Under the pieces are notes generated by a model. It was not told where the DNA came from and searched no databases. It was given only the letters and a program-made list of their open reading frames with translations. The position numbers and the translations under genes are program-made. From NCBI GenBank assembly GCA_003695675.1, contig RFIA01000289.1, forward strand, positions 1 through 53,435: a DNA stretch of 53,435 nt, written 5' to 3'. The stretch is from Chloroflexota bacterium. Its GTDB lineage: Bacteria > Chloroflexota > Anaerolineae > Aggregatilineales > Phototrophicaceae. Below, piece by piece: positions 43,388 through 50,966 of the stretch. The stretch's first letter is position 1. Every line of letters starts with the position of its first letter.

Positions 43388-44348
43388 TGCGGCGGCGGCG
43401 GCGCGTGCTGCCAAGTCGATCTTATTGGTGACTCATGTCAGCCCCGACGGTGATGCGATTGGGTCGATGTTGGGGCTGTACAATTTTTTTGTCGCGCAGG
43501 GCAAGCAAGTCGTCGCGGCTGTCGATGATGGGGTGCCGAAATTTTTACAATTTTTGCCAAGTGCTGAGCATGTCGTCGGCAAGCTCAAACGTGGCAAGTG
43601 GGATTTGATGATTGCGCTCGACGCAAGCGATGTTGAACGCATGGGCAAAGTCGGCGCTTATGGACTCAAACATAGCAAAATGGTCATCAACATCGACCAT
43701 CACCCGACCAACACGCAATTCGGCGATATATGGTTGATTGACTCGCAGGCTGTCTCGGCTGCCGAATTGGTGTATCGTTGGTTGGACACGATGCAAGTGG
43801 AAATGACTGAGCCGGTTGCCGTCCCGCTTTTGACGGGGTTGATTACCGATACACTCGGTTTTCGCACGAGTAATGTGACGGCGCAAACGCTGCGTATCGC
43901 GCAATCACTCGTCGAAGCGGGCGCGTCGCTGACGGAAGTGATGGCGCGTGCATTGGTGCATAAGCCATATAGTTATATTGAGTTGTGGAAGCACGCGCTG
44001 CCTTCTGTTCAACTCGATGGCGCGATTGCATCCGCCAACATCACACAGGCCGACTTGAAGGCCGCCCATCTCAACGAGGTAACCGATGGTGGACTGGTTG
44101 GCTTGTTGATTTCGGCCGATGAAGCGATGGTCGCGGTTGTTTTCAAAGAGCACGAAGACAACAGCATTGAAGTTAGTTTGCGTTCAAAGCCGGGTTATGA
44201 TGTGGCAACCGTCGCTTTTGAATTGGGGGGCGGGGGCCATCGGCAGGCTTCCGGCGCGACAATCGAAGGGCCGCTTGCTGCTGCTCGTGAACGGGTGTTG
44301 AAATTGTTGGCGAAAGCGGTACAAGAAGGCGAGTTGATGATTGCTTAG
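43371..44348 (+). CDS. nrnA: DHH-family phosphoesterase (NrnA-like oligoribonuclease/pAp phosphatase)
   Basis: 325 residues; the ATG at 43371 or 43374 lies inside rbfA, so translation is coupled. The DHH domain shows THVSPDGDAIGS (His22, Asp26, Asp28), DASD, and the name-giving DHH at 109-111 in INIDHHPTN, all metal ligands. The DHHA1 substrate-binding domain ends in GGGGHRQASGA (about 290). Family members remove 2-5-nt RNA ends or dephosphorylate pAp or c-di-AMP products. The place after rbfA and before truB is conserved in many bacteria. Exact substrate is not decided by sequence. Confidence 0.92.
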   Translation: MMDWTDAAAAARAAKSILLVTHVSPDGDAIGSMLGLYNFFVAQGKQVVAAVDDGVPKFLQFLPSAEHVVGKLKRGKWDLMIALDASDVERMGKVGAYGLKHSKMVINIDHHPTNTQFGDIWLIDSQAVSAAELVYRWLDTMQVEMTEPVAVPLLTGLITDTLGFRTSNVTAQTLRIAQSLVEAGASLTEVMARALVHKPYSYIELWKHALPSVQLDGAIASANITQADLKAAHLNEVTDGGLVGLLISADEAMVAVVFKEHEDNSIEVSLRSKPGYDVATVAFELGGGGHRQASGATIEGPLAAARERVLKLLAKAVQEGELMIA

Positions 44349-44349
44349 C

Positions 44350-44376
44350 GGGAGTAGCTTCGTGAAGCATACTCCC
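44350..44376. terminator. Strong hairpin between convergent nrnA and gltA
   Basis: GGGAGTA-GCTTC pairs with GAAGC-TACTCCC, one A bulged and a 2-nt loop. It starts 2 bp after the nrnA stop and is 18 bp from the gltA stop. There is no U tract on either side, so it may work with Rho or protect 3' ends. Confidence 0.6.
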
Positions 44377-44394
44377 ACATGTCTAGCAATTTAA

Positions 44395-45681
44395 TCAACG
44401 TTTATCGAGTGGTACAAAATCTCTGTTCCGCTCACCCGTATATATCTGCCGCGGGCGATTGATGCGACTCGTCGGGTCGTCGTGCATTTCCTTCCATTGC
44501 GCAATCCAACCCGGTAAACGCCCCATCGTGAACATGACCGTGAACATATTGGTCGGGATGCCCATCGCGCGATAGATGATGCCGCTGTAGAAATCGACAT
44601 TGGGATACAATTTGCGGGCGATAAAATACTCGTCGCTCAAGGCGACCTCTTCGAGATTCTTCGCGATTGACAATAATGGGTCGTCGATGCCGAGTTCGTT
44701 GAGCACTTCGTCCGCCGCTTCTTTGAGAATACGCGCACGCGGGTCAAAATTTTTGTAGACTCGATGCCCGAATCCCATCAACCGGAAACCGGATTCGCGA
44801 TCTTTCGCCATATTGACATATTTTTTGTAATCGCTGCCATCGTCGCGAATGCGCTCAAGCATTTGAATCACGGCTTGATTCGCGCCACCATGCAACGGCC
44901 CCCACAATGCCGTCACACCAGCGCCAATTGACGCGAACAGACTCGCGCCGCTGCTGCCGACCATGCGCACAGTCGAGGTGCTGCAATTTTGCTCGTGGTC
45001 GGCGTGGAGGATGAGCAGCAGATTCAAAGCACGCGCCACGACGGGGTTGACGACGTATTCTTCTGCTGGGACAGCGAACATCATGTGCAAAAAGTCTTCG
45101 ACATAATTGAGGTCATTGCGTGGGTAAATGTATGGCTGGCCGATAGATTTCTTGTATGCGAAGGCGGCTAATGTTTTGACCTTTGCTAGCAAGCGGATGA
45201 TATTGAGGTTGATCATTTCGGCGGAGGATTCGTTCTCGTTGAGATTGGGATAATATGTCGCCAATGAAATGACCATCGCCGCCATGATTGCCATCGGATG
45301 CGCATTAGCCGGATAGCCCTCGAAGAATTTTTTCATATCTTCGTGCAGCAATGTGTGATGGGTGAGGTCATTCTCGAATTTTGTCAGCTCGTCTTTTGAT
45401 GGCAATTTGCCGTAAATCAACAAATAGCAGACTTCGACAAAACTCGCATTTTCGGCGACTTGTTCAATCGGATACCCGCGATAACGCAGGATGCCTTCTT
45501 CGCCGTTGATGAATGTGATGGCGCTTTCGGTTGCGCCGGTGTTGCCATAACCGGGGTCGAAACTGATTGCACCTGTCGTCGCTCTCAATTTGCGAAAGTC
45601 GATGCCCACCTCATTTTCGGATCCGACAATGACCGGAAATTCATATTCCTGCCCATTCAGAATTAATTTTGCGTTGTCCAT
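44395..45681 (-). CDS. gltA: Citrate synthase
   Basis: 428 residues, the length of the hexameric type II enzyme. It condenses oxaloacetate with acetyl-CoA to citrate, first step of the TCA cycle. Catalytic residues align with E. coli: His264 in LWGPLHGGANQA, His306 in GFGHRVYKNFDPRA and Asp363 in NVDFYSGIIYRAMGIP. An N-terminal beta domain (about 1-50) typical of type II is present. The gene is on the opposite strand to the nusA-truB operon it splits, and its 5' end faces truB. A hairpin (45728-45746) is in its leader. With pckA and mdh within 9 kb it adds to a local central-carbon group. Confidence 0.96.
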   Translation of the reverse strand: MDNAKLILNGQEYEFPVIVGSENEVGIDFRKLRATTGAISFDPGYGNTGATESAITFINGEEGILRYRGYPIEQVAENASFVEVCYLLIYGKLPSKDELTKFENDLTHHTLLHEDMKKFFEGYPANAHPMAIMAAMVISLATYYPNLNENESSAEMINLNIIRLLAKVKTLAAFAYKKSIGQPYIYPRNDLNYVEDFLHMMFAVPAEEYVVNPVVARALNLLLILHADHEQNCSTSTVRMVGSSGASLFASIGAGVTALWGPLHGGANQAVIQMLERIRDDGSDYKKYVNMAKDRESGFRLMGFGHRVYKNFDPRARILKEAADEVLNELGIDDPLLSIAKNLEEVALSDEYFIARKLYPNVDFYSGIIYRAMGIPTNMFTVMFTMGRLPGWIAQWKEMHDDPTSRINRPRQIYTGERNRDFVPLDKR

Positions 45682-45727
45682 ATTATGTTGTCTCCATGTT
45701 GTTCGTTGTTCGATAAAAAATGATTTG

Positions 45728-45746
45728 CGGGGTTTCGTGTACCCCG
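45728..45746 (-). promoter_or_regulatory. Stem-loop in the gltA 5' leader
   Basis: CGGGGT and ACCCCG around a 7-nt loop, about 47-65 nt upstream of the gltA start, inside the predicted leader. Confidence 0.45.
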
Positions 45747-45771
45747 ATTGTTTGATGCTTTGTCGGCGCAG

Positions 45772-45801
45772 AGTCTATCGACAAAATCATTGATATTGCA
45801 A
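45772..45801 (-). promoter_or_regulatory. Candidate gltA promoter
   Basis: In minus-strand sense -35 TTGCAA (45796-45801), 18-nt spacer and -10 TAGACT (45772-45777), about 90 bp before the start. One mismatch class per box makes it moderate. Confidence 0.45.
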
Positions 45802-45809
45802 TCGAGCAG

Positions 45810-45815
45810 TATAAT
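45810..45815 (+). promoter_or_regulatory. -10 TATAAT toward truB
   Basis: A perfect TATAAT in plus sense, 130 bp before truB; the best -35 (TTGATA) is only 14 nt away, so it is uncertain. It could drive truB-ribF. Confidence 0.4.
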
Positions 45816-45826
45816 TCGCACAATGA

Positions 45827-45835
45827 TTATCCACA
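45827..45835 (+). other. Perfect DnaA-box sequence TTATCCACA
   Basis: One exact match to the DnaA-box consensus between gltA and truB. A second, TTATTCACA, is at 46842-46850 between truB and ribF. About this many matches are expected by chance in 53 kb, so no replication origin is claimed. Confidence 0.3.
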
Positions 45836-45852
45836 AATTTGCATTCGCTTGG

Positions 45853-45872
45853 CTTGTGCCTTGCGTCACAAG
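45853..45872. promoter_or_regulatory. Operator-like palindrome upstream of truB
   Basis: CTTGTG and CACAAG separated by 8 nt, followed closely by the smaller palindrome GTGTACAC. Both lie downstream of the TATAAT at 45810, so a bound protein would block or modulate truB-ribF transcription. The regulator is unknown. Confidence 0.35.
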
Positions 45873-45944
45873 TTGTGTACACGGTATGATTGTCGCACAG
45901 CTTCAATAATTTCGTATAGTGATGAATAACATAGCATACTGTGG

Positions 45945-46829
45945 ATGACTATCACACGCCCTTTTGGTTTTCTAAATATCGACAAACCACGCGGCATGAC
46001 GAGTCATGATGTCGTTGCCCGCATCCGACGCGGTTTGCGAATCAAGAAAGTCGGTCATGCTGGGACGCTCGACCCGATGGCGACCGGTGTCCTCGTGATA
46101 TGCCTCGGCCCGGCAACACGCCTCAGCGAGTATGTCATGCCCGGCACAAAGCAATATCGCGCGACGATGCGGCTTGGTGTCACAACGACGACGTATGATG
46201 CCGAAGGCGAAGTGTTGCAAGAACGCGATGTGAGTCATATCACTCAGGACGACATTGAACACGCGCTGGCACAATTTCGCGGCGATATTGCGCAAGTTCC
46301 GCCGATGTACAGCGCTGTCAAACGAGGCGGACGTAAATTGTACGAACTTGCCCGCGCCGGTGAAGTGGTTGAACGTCCACCGCGCCCGGTGACGATTCAC
46401 GCGCTTGAGATTGTGCAATGCGATTTGCCCGATGTCGTGCTTGATGTGACGTGCAGTGCGGGGACGTATATACGAAGCCTCGCCCACGACGTGGGCGAAA
46501 CGCTCAATGTTGGGGCGCATTTAACCGCGTTGACGCGCACCGCAAGTGGTGCATTTTTGTTGGACGATGCGCTTGAGCTTGACGCGCTGTTCGATCATCC
46601 TGATTGGCAACAATGCTTGCTAGCGCCGGAAGTTGCATTAGCCGATATGCCCGCCGTCCAACTCGATGATGTGGATGTCAATGATATACAACATGGGCGT
46701 GCAATTGTGGCGGATGCGCCGACAGACAGCGATATGATAGCGCGTGCCCATGCGCCGGATGGTCGTCTCGTCGCCATCGTCAAACCCGGTCATGGAAAAT
46801 GGCACCCGCTTAAGGTATTCTTGACGTAG
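45945..46829 (+). CDS. truB: tRNA pseudouridine-55 synthase
   Basis: 294 residues. The enzyme converts U55 in the T loop of tRNAs to pseudouridine. The catalytic Asp43 sits in GHAGTLDPMATGVL, preceded by the conserved NIDKPRGMTSHDVV near the N-terminus; VPPMYSAVKRGGRKLYELAR and SAGTYIRSLAHDVG follow as in other TruB proteins. A C-terminal PUA-like part (about 225-294, HGRAIVADAP...) completes the fold. Its usual upstream partners rbfA and nrnA are separated from it by the inverted gltA gene, so truB-ribF must have its own promoter. Confidence 0.95.
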   Translation: MTITRPFGFLNIDKPRGMTSHDVVARIRRGLRIKKVGHAGTLDPMATGVLVICLGPATRLSEYVMPGTKQYRATMRLGVTTTTYDAEGEVLQERDVSHITQDDIEHALAQFRGDIAQVPPMYSAVKRGGRKLYELARAGEVVERPPRPVTIHALEIVQCDLPDVVLDVTCSAGTYIRSLAHDVGETLNVGAHLTALTRTASGAFLLDDALELDALFDHPDWQQCLLAPEVALADMPAVQLDDVDVNDIQHGRAIVADAPTDSDMIARAHAPDGRLVAIVKPGHGKWHPLKVFLT

Positions 46830-46874
46830 TTATCGGCGAATTTATTCACATTCCGCACGTCTGAGACGACATTC

Positions 46875-47801
46875 ATGACCCATATCTATCATTTGACGAA
46901 AGTACAGCTCGACCATCCGTCAATGGTGACGATTGGTGTTTTTGATGGTGTTCACAAAGGGCATCAGCACCTCATCACACGATTGGTCAAGCGGGCGCAC
47001 GACACGGGTCGTCTCGCCGTCGTGTTGACATTCTTCCCACATCCCGACTTGGTTCTGCGTGGCCTAAAAGGCCGGTACTATCTGACAAGTGCCGAGCAAA
47101 AAGCGGCATTATTGCATGAACTCGGTGTTGACCATGTAGTCACGCATCCATTCGATGAGTCCGTGCGGCAGATTCGTGCGGCAGATTTTGTCGATTTGTT
47201 GCTCAAGCATCTGAATCTCGATGTGTTGTGTGTCGGCACAGATTTTGCCATGGGTTACAAGCGCGAGGGCAATGTCGATTTTTTGCGCGAGCAGGCAGCG
47301 GGGAAAAATTTCACCGTCGAGGTGGTTGACCTTGTGCAGAACAATGACAGCAAAGTCAGCAGCAGCGCCATTCGAGCCGCTTTACTCGATGGCGATGTTG
47401 AGCAAGCGAGCAAGTGGCTTGGTCGTTCTTATGCGCTCAGTGGAGAAGTCATTCACGGCGATCATCGCGGCCGGTCGATTGGCTTCCCAACGGCGAATAT
47501 CGCTTTATGGGACGAGCAAGTGATCCCGGCGAATGGTGTTTATGCCTGTTGGGCGCGTCTCGGCGATGCGCGTTATATGGCGATGACGAACGTCGGCGTC
47601 CGCCCGACATTTGATGGCGAGCGCATCACGGTGGAAGCGCACCTGCTCGACTTCGACGCAGAAATTTATGGGCAGCAGCTTGAAATCAGCTTCGAGACTC
47701 GTCTACGCGCAGAAAAGCGTTTCAACGGTGTTGATGAACTCGTCGCGCAAATCAAAGCAGATGTCGAAGCCGGGCGTGCTTACCTCTCGCAATTGGTTTA
47801 A
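46875..47801 (+). CDS. ribF: Bifunctional riboflavin kinase/FAD synthetase
   Basis: 308 residues. The N-terminal FAD-synthetase (nucleotidyltransferase) domain has GVFDGVHKGHQHLI (about 22-35) with the GxHxGH-type motif, TFFPHPDLVL, and later SSSAIRAALLDGDVE. The C-terminal riboflavin kinase domain starts with GDHRGRSIGFPTANI (about 195-209) and has MTNVGVRPTF and the C-terminal FETRLRAEKRFNG. It makes FMN and then FAD in the cytosol. Follows truB after 45 bp, as in many bacteria. Its last 4 bp overlap the convergent era gene. Confidence 0.96.
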   Translation: MTHIYHLTKVQLDHPSMVTIGVFDGVHKGHQHLITRLVKRAHDTGRLAVVLTFFPHPDLVLRGLKGRYYLTSAEQKAALLHELGVDHVVTHPFDESVRQIRAADFVDLLLKHLNLDVLCVGTDFAMGYKREGNVDFLREQAAGKNFTVEVVDLVQNNDSKVSSSAIRAALLDGDVEQASKWLGRSYALSGEVIHGDHRGRSIGFPTANIALWDEQVIPANGVYACWARLGDARYMAMTNVGVRPTFDGERITVEAHLLDFDAEIYGQQLEISFETRLRAEKRFNGVDELVAQIKADVEAGRAYLSQLV

Positions 47802-48745
47802 TTTTCTCGCTTCGGCAGGCGGTAACCTAAGCGCCGCATCAAATCTGCATTGCTGCGCCAATTTTTGAGTGTCTTCACTCGGAGGTCGAGATGGACTTTC
47901 TTGCCCATCATCGATTCGAGTTCTTGCCGCGCTTCCGTCCCGATTTTCTTAATCATCGTGCCACCCTTGCCGATGATGATGCCTTTTTGTGAATCGCGCT
48001 CGACATAGATAATCGCGCTGATGCGATTGATGTGTTCTTCTTCGCGGAAACTGTCGATTTCAACAGCGACGGCATGCGGGACTTCTTGGCTCGTGTTGAG
48101 GATGATTTTCTCGCGCACGACTTCCGCCGCGATGAAACGCATATTGACTTCGCTGACTTGATTGGCCGGATAATAACGCGGGCCTTCGGGCAAACGTCGC
48201 AGCAAGTCTTGCGTCAATTCTGCCACGCCGTCGCCATTTATCGCGCTAATGAGATAATTGGCCTCGTGCGCCATCAGTTCGATGTGTGCCGCGAGTATTT
48301 CATTGTGTTGCGCTGTGGGGAGTAAATCGCGTTTATTCAACGCCAGCACGACCGGCGTTTGCCCGCGAATCGCGTCGATGGTTTCGGCGATATACTCATC
48401 GCCGCGCTGCGGCATTTCGGAGACATCACGCACCCACAAAATCACATCGGCATCCTTGAGCGACTCCTCCGCCACGCCGACCATGTATTCGCCGAGTTTG
48501 TGATGCGGCTTATGCAGGCCGGGCGTGTCCACAAATAAAATTTGCCCGTGCGCTTCGGTGTAAATGCCAAGTTGCTGCCGCCGCGTCGTCTGTGGGGTCG
48601 GCGTGACAATCGCGATTTTTTGACCGAGAATGGCATTAATCAATGTGGACTTGCCGACATTCGGGCGACCGACGACGGCGACGACTCCCGAACGATGGTC
48701 GTCCGGCCATTCGTCATTGAAAATCGAATCGAGGTCGTCATTCAT
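47798..48745 (-). CDS. era: GTPase Era, 30S ribosome assembly factor
   Basis: 315 residues with a 20-residue acidic extension at the N-terminus. G1 GRPNVGKS (26-33), G3 DTPG (73-76), G4 NKRD (137-140), and a C-terminal KH domain with KGIIIGKGGTMIKKIG (about 253-268) that binds the 3' end of 16S rRNA. Era couples GTP hydrolysis to late 30S assembly at the membrane. The start overlaps the end of the upstream unknown gene by 8 bp. Convergent 3' overlap with ribF is only 4 bp, so no terminator space exists between them. Confidence 0.96.
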   Translation of the reverse strand: MNDDLDSIFNDEWPDDHRSGVVAVVGRPNVGKSTLINAILGQKIAIVTPTPQTTRRQQLGIYTEAHGQILFVDTPGLHKPHHKLGEYMVGVAEESLKDADVILWVRDVSEMPQRGDEYIAETIDAIRGQTPVVLALNKRDLLPTAQHNEILAAHIELMAHEANYLISAINGDGVAELTQDLLRRLPEGPRYYPANQVSEVNMRFIAAEVVREKIILNTSQEVPHAVAVEIDSFREEEHINRISAIIYVERDSQKGIIIGKGGTMIKKIGTEARQELESMMGKKVHLDLRVKTLKNWRSNADLMRRLGYRLPKREN

Positions 48746-49244
48746 CGCTTGCCTGCCATTCTGCTAATGTGGTGAAGCTTGGTAGATATTCACGAATGCG
48801 CGGCGCAACATCGGCCTCTTCCGGGGCGATGAGCGCTGTCGGATTGGCGAGTGGGGTGGTGGCGGCGTCATCGGCATAAACAAAGACTTCGACCGGCAGC
48901 GCGAGGTCGAGTTGTTTGACGAATGGCATATCTTCCTTACCATCGCTACGATAACCGATGACTTCGGCGCGTGGATATAGATTGCTGCCCTTGAGCAAAA
49001 AATGCCATGCTTCGTCGCCGGTCATCGTCTCGCCATAATCCATCACTACGAGACCCGGCACAATAGACAGATGCGCAGGCCCAGCGTAATGAATCGCGTA
49101 CCGCACGATAAAGTCGCCTCGCGCGATAACTGCGCTGCCCGAAAGATGCTCCAACGCCAATATCTGCACATCGTCAAGCTGAAGCACGAAGCCAGTGAAC
49201 GAATCGCCCGGTGGCTCAGGCGTTGGCAATGATTGACCCGGCAT
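48738..49244 (-). CDS. Hypothetical protein upstream of era
   Basis: 168 residues with no signal peptide or membrane helix. The N-terminal part is Pro-rich (SLPTPEPPGDS), followed by alternating hydrophobic residues suggesting a beta sheet (FTGFVLQLDDVQILALEHL, VIARGDFIVRYAIHYAG). The segment DEAWHFLLKGSNLYPRAEVIGY lies in the middle. I do not recognise a family. It starts 5 bp after the His-rich gene and overlaps era by 8 bp, so it is translated with them. No function is suggested by the neighbours. Confidence 0.7.
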   Translation of the reverse strand: MPGQSLPTPEPPGDSFTGFVLQLDDVQILALEHLSGSAVIARGDFIVRYAIHYAGPAHLSIVPGLVVMDYGETMTGDEAWHFLLKGSNLYPRAEVIGYRSDGKEDMPFVKQLDLALPVEVFVYADDAATTPLANPTALIAPEEADVAPRIREYLPSFTTLAEWQASDE

Positions 49245-49249
49245 ACAAG

Positions 49250-49549
49250 CTACTCGTGTGCGGCCTCGTCGGTGTGTTCCGCATCGTCGTGATGGTCGTG
49301 CCCGTGATAATGCGGCTCGTTGATGTCATCAAAATGTTTGTGTGGTTGGGCGTAAAAGAACCACGCCAGCAAACCGGTGATTAACGCCAGCAAACCGCCG
49401 ACGAATAACCCGGTGATGAGGCTGTCATTGGCTGCGTTGCCTTCAATGACGCCGATGCCAAGCGCGACCATCATCAGCGTGAGGCCGATACCGCTGACGA
49501 AGGCCAACATCAATATGATATTTCTCGATGGATTTGATTCTGATTCCAC
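49250..49549 (-). CDS. Small two-helix membrane protein with His/Asp-rich tail
   Basis: 99 residues from a GTG preceded by AGGAG (12 nt upstream, rather far). Two membrane helices lie at about 11-33 and 44-65. The C-terminal 34 residues after YAQPHKHFDDI are rich in His, Asp and Glu (HYHGHDHHDDAEH), about ten histidines in all, a pattern that binds zinc, nickel or copper in other proteins. By charge distribution the tail could be on either side. It is first in the three-gene unit with the unknown gene and era. No family name is certain. Confidence 0.7.
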   Translation of the reverse strand: MESESNPSRNIILMLAFVSGIGLTLMMVALGIGVIEGNAANDSLITGLFVGGLLALITGLLAWFFYAQPHKHFDDINEPHYHGHDHHDDAEHTDEAAHE

Positions 49550-49616
49550 TTGTATGATACTCCTGCTATGCTAGACTTTGAACGCATCTGAATTGTGCCG
49601 TTATAGCAAGGCGGCG

Positions 49617-49643
49617 TCAAGTCTTGGGTCGCCTAGCCGCTCA
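49617..49643. repeat. 27-bp sequence shared with the thiolase 3' end
   Basis: GTCAAGTCTTGGGTCGCCTA and following CCGC matches 4455-4481 at about 23 of 27 positions. Here it lies upstream of the His-rich gene and downstream of nothing on the plus strand; it can form a GCGGC/GCCGC stem. Confidence 0.35.
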
Positions 49644-49774
49644 TTCGGTTCATCATATTTAACGTCGGTTTTGTTTAAGGCAATGAACCCATTTTGCAAA
49701 ATAAACACGAAAAGATTCAACTTAATCGATTTATGGCATCATGCTGAATAATGACGATTTTGGGGACACAACGC

Positions 49775-50392
49775 ATGACACTCAAACGCATATTGCTCAT
49801 CCGGCACGGACAAACCGCGTACAATGTGCAACGCCGTTGGCAAGGGCAACTCGATATTCCGCTTGATGACACGGGCAAAGCACAAGTGAAGGCCCTTGGC
49901 GCATATTTGCGGGGGCGCCCCATCGGCGCGATTTACAGCAGCGATTTGTCGCGGGCGTGGGACACGGCTTGCGCTGTCGGGCAGGCTGTCGGTGTTGAGC
50001 CGATTGTTGAACGACGCTTGCGTGAAATCAATGTGGGCATCTTTGAAGGCTTGACGCACGATGACATGATTGAGAAATTCCCCGAAGAATCGGCGGCTTA
50101 TTTAACAGGCGACCCGACGTATGTCATCCCAAACGGCGAGTCGCGCCTTGATGTGCAGGTTCGTGCCTATCAAGCATGGCAAGAAATCATCCAACAGGCG
50201 AATGGTGCAGAAGAGATCGCCTGTGTATCGCACGGCGGCACCTTGCGTCATTTGTTGCCCAAAGTGCTTGAACACAACCTGCCGGATTTGAACGATATTC
50301 GCATCCCGAACACATCGATCACGACGATTGCATGTGACGGTCAACATTGGCAACTTGGCGAGATTGGCGCGACACCGCATCTGCTTGATTAA
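49775..50392 (+). CDS. Histidine phosphatase superfamily protein (phosphoglycerate mutase-like)
   Basis: 205 residues from the ATG at 49775, giving the usual short lead to LIRHGQTAYN (residues about 7-16); another ATG at 49751 would add eight residues. His10 or so in RHG is the phosphorylated nucleophile, and the acid/base pair is completed by Glu in LREINVGIFEGLT and His in CVSHGGTLRHLL. The small size and FEGLTHDD motif fit the cobC/PhoE-type branch with broad phosphomonoesterase activity rather than glycolytic phosphoglycerate mutase. A cofactor (cobalamin) role is not supported by the neighbours. Confidence 0.88.
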   Translation: MTLKRILLIRHGQTAYNVQRRWQGQLDIPLDDTGKAQVKALGAYLRGRPIGAIYSSDLSRAWDTACAVGQAVGVEPIVERRLREINVGIFEGLTHDDMIEKFPEESAAYLTGDPTYVIPNGESRLDVQVRAYQAWQEIIQQANGAEEIACVSHGGTLRHLLPKVLEHNLPDLNDIRIPNTSITTIACDGQHWQLGEIGATPHLLD

Positions 50393-50591
50393 CGCACATT
50401 ACGCAGTCGCACAGTCAAAATTTAGAGCGGTCTAAAAAATGCTGCGAAATGGCTTTCCTTTTTGTAAACACAAAGCGCGTGTTTTGTGATAGGCTGTTTT
50501 CAGGACTGAGTGAGCAAGGACTGAGGCGTTGTGTGATGCGTTGAAAGCGATGCTTGATGCGTGGTTGTTGCAGTGAGAGCGACGATTGGCA

Positions 50592-50618
50592 CTGCTGCAA
50601 CTGCCGCAACTGCTGCAA
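50592..50618. repeat. Three tandem 9-bp units
   Basis: CTGCTGCAA, CTGCCGCAA and CTGCTGCAA in succession, one base differing in the middle unit. Confidence 0.75.
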
Positions 50619-50648
50619 CAGCGAGTATTTAGCAATCAGCCGGTCAAT

Positions 50649-50687
50649 TTTATGGCGGCTGCCCCCCCCTATGGCCGCCGCCATAAA
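50649..50687. repeat. Long perfect inverted repeat
   Basis: TTTATGGCGGC and GCCGCCATAAA (11 bp each) enclose 17 bp including eight consecutive C. The C run is a likely slippage or assembly-error site. Confidence 0.75.
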
Positions 50688-50774
50688 CACTCAAGCGCAA
50701 GCCCCTATCGCGAGAACCATTGCGAAAGAGTGCGGCGAATACAGCGGGCTTGGTTGTGTCATGTCAGTGATTGC

Positions 50775-50792
50775 TGAGTGCTGTGAGTGCTG
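50775..50792. repeat. Tandem pair of TGAGTGCTG
   Basis: Two exact 9-bp units followed by a partial AGTG, part of the degenerate CTGAGTG-type repeats in this stretch. Confidence 0.6.
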
Positions 50793-50866
50793 AGTGATTA
50801 AATCATTGCATGGATTTCACTTGTGAAATTGGACTCAGATGATATGTGCTCTTTTGGAACAATATG

Positions 50867-50875
50867 TGGTACGAT
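50867..50875 (+). promoter_or_regulatory. Extended -10 promoter of pckA
   Basis: TGGTACGAT with TGn extension; -10 is TACGAT (50870-50875). No good -35 box. Transcription should begin near 50882, within the CRP-like palindrome. Confidence 0.5.
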
Positions 50876-50880
50876 TTCTA

Positions 50881-50896
50881 TGTGATTTTTATCACA
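50881..50896 (+). promoter_or_regulatory. CRP/FNR-like operator before pckA
   Basis: TGTGATTTTTATCACA is an exact match to the TGTGA-N6-TCACA pattern bound by CRP-family dimers. It overlaps the expected transcription start, which would favour repression by a bound regulator if the promoter above is right. A hairpin CGCTTT/AAAGCG follows at about 50902-50917 in the leader. Confidence 0.6.
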
Positions 50897-50966
50897 ATAG
50901 GCGCTTTGAGCAAAGCGTCTGCAAAATCATACCTTAAAGATGTTCAGGAAGGGGTATACATATCAC

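Larger units (their letters stand above)
50393..50966. other. Repeat-rich intergenic region before pckA
   Basis: 574 bp with no gene I can support. It contains direct repeats AGGACTGAG (twice near 50503-50527), three tandem 9-mers (50592-50618), the long palindrome 50649-50687 enclosing a C8 run, TGAGTGCTG twice in tandem (50775-50792), then the pckA promoter and the CRP-like site. The G/T-rich and C-rich texture is unlike the coding DNA around it. Confidence 0.7.

Noticed and set aside
45827-46850. Two DnaA boxes as an origin of replication
   Set aside because: Only two boxes 1 kb apart, no AT-rich unwinding region, no dnaA/dnaN nearby; the number is near chance.
50592-50792. CRISPR array
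   Set aside because: Units are 9 bp in direct contact with no spacers and no cas genes in the window.
50554-50793. A 79-codon frame rich in cysteine (about 12 Cys), looking like a metallothionein-type peptide
   Set aside because: The cysteines come from CTGCTGCAA and TGAGTGCTG tandem repeats read in one frame; start codon has no good ribosome site and there is no recognisable family.
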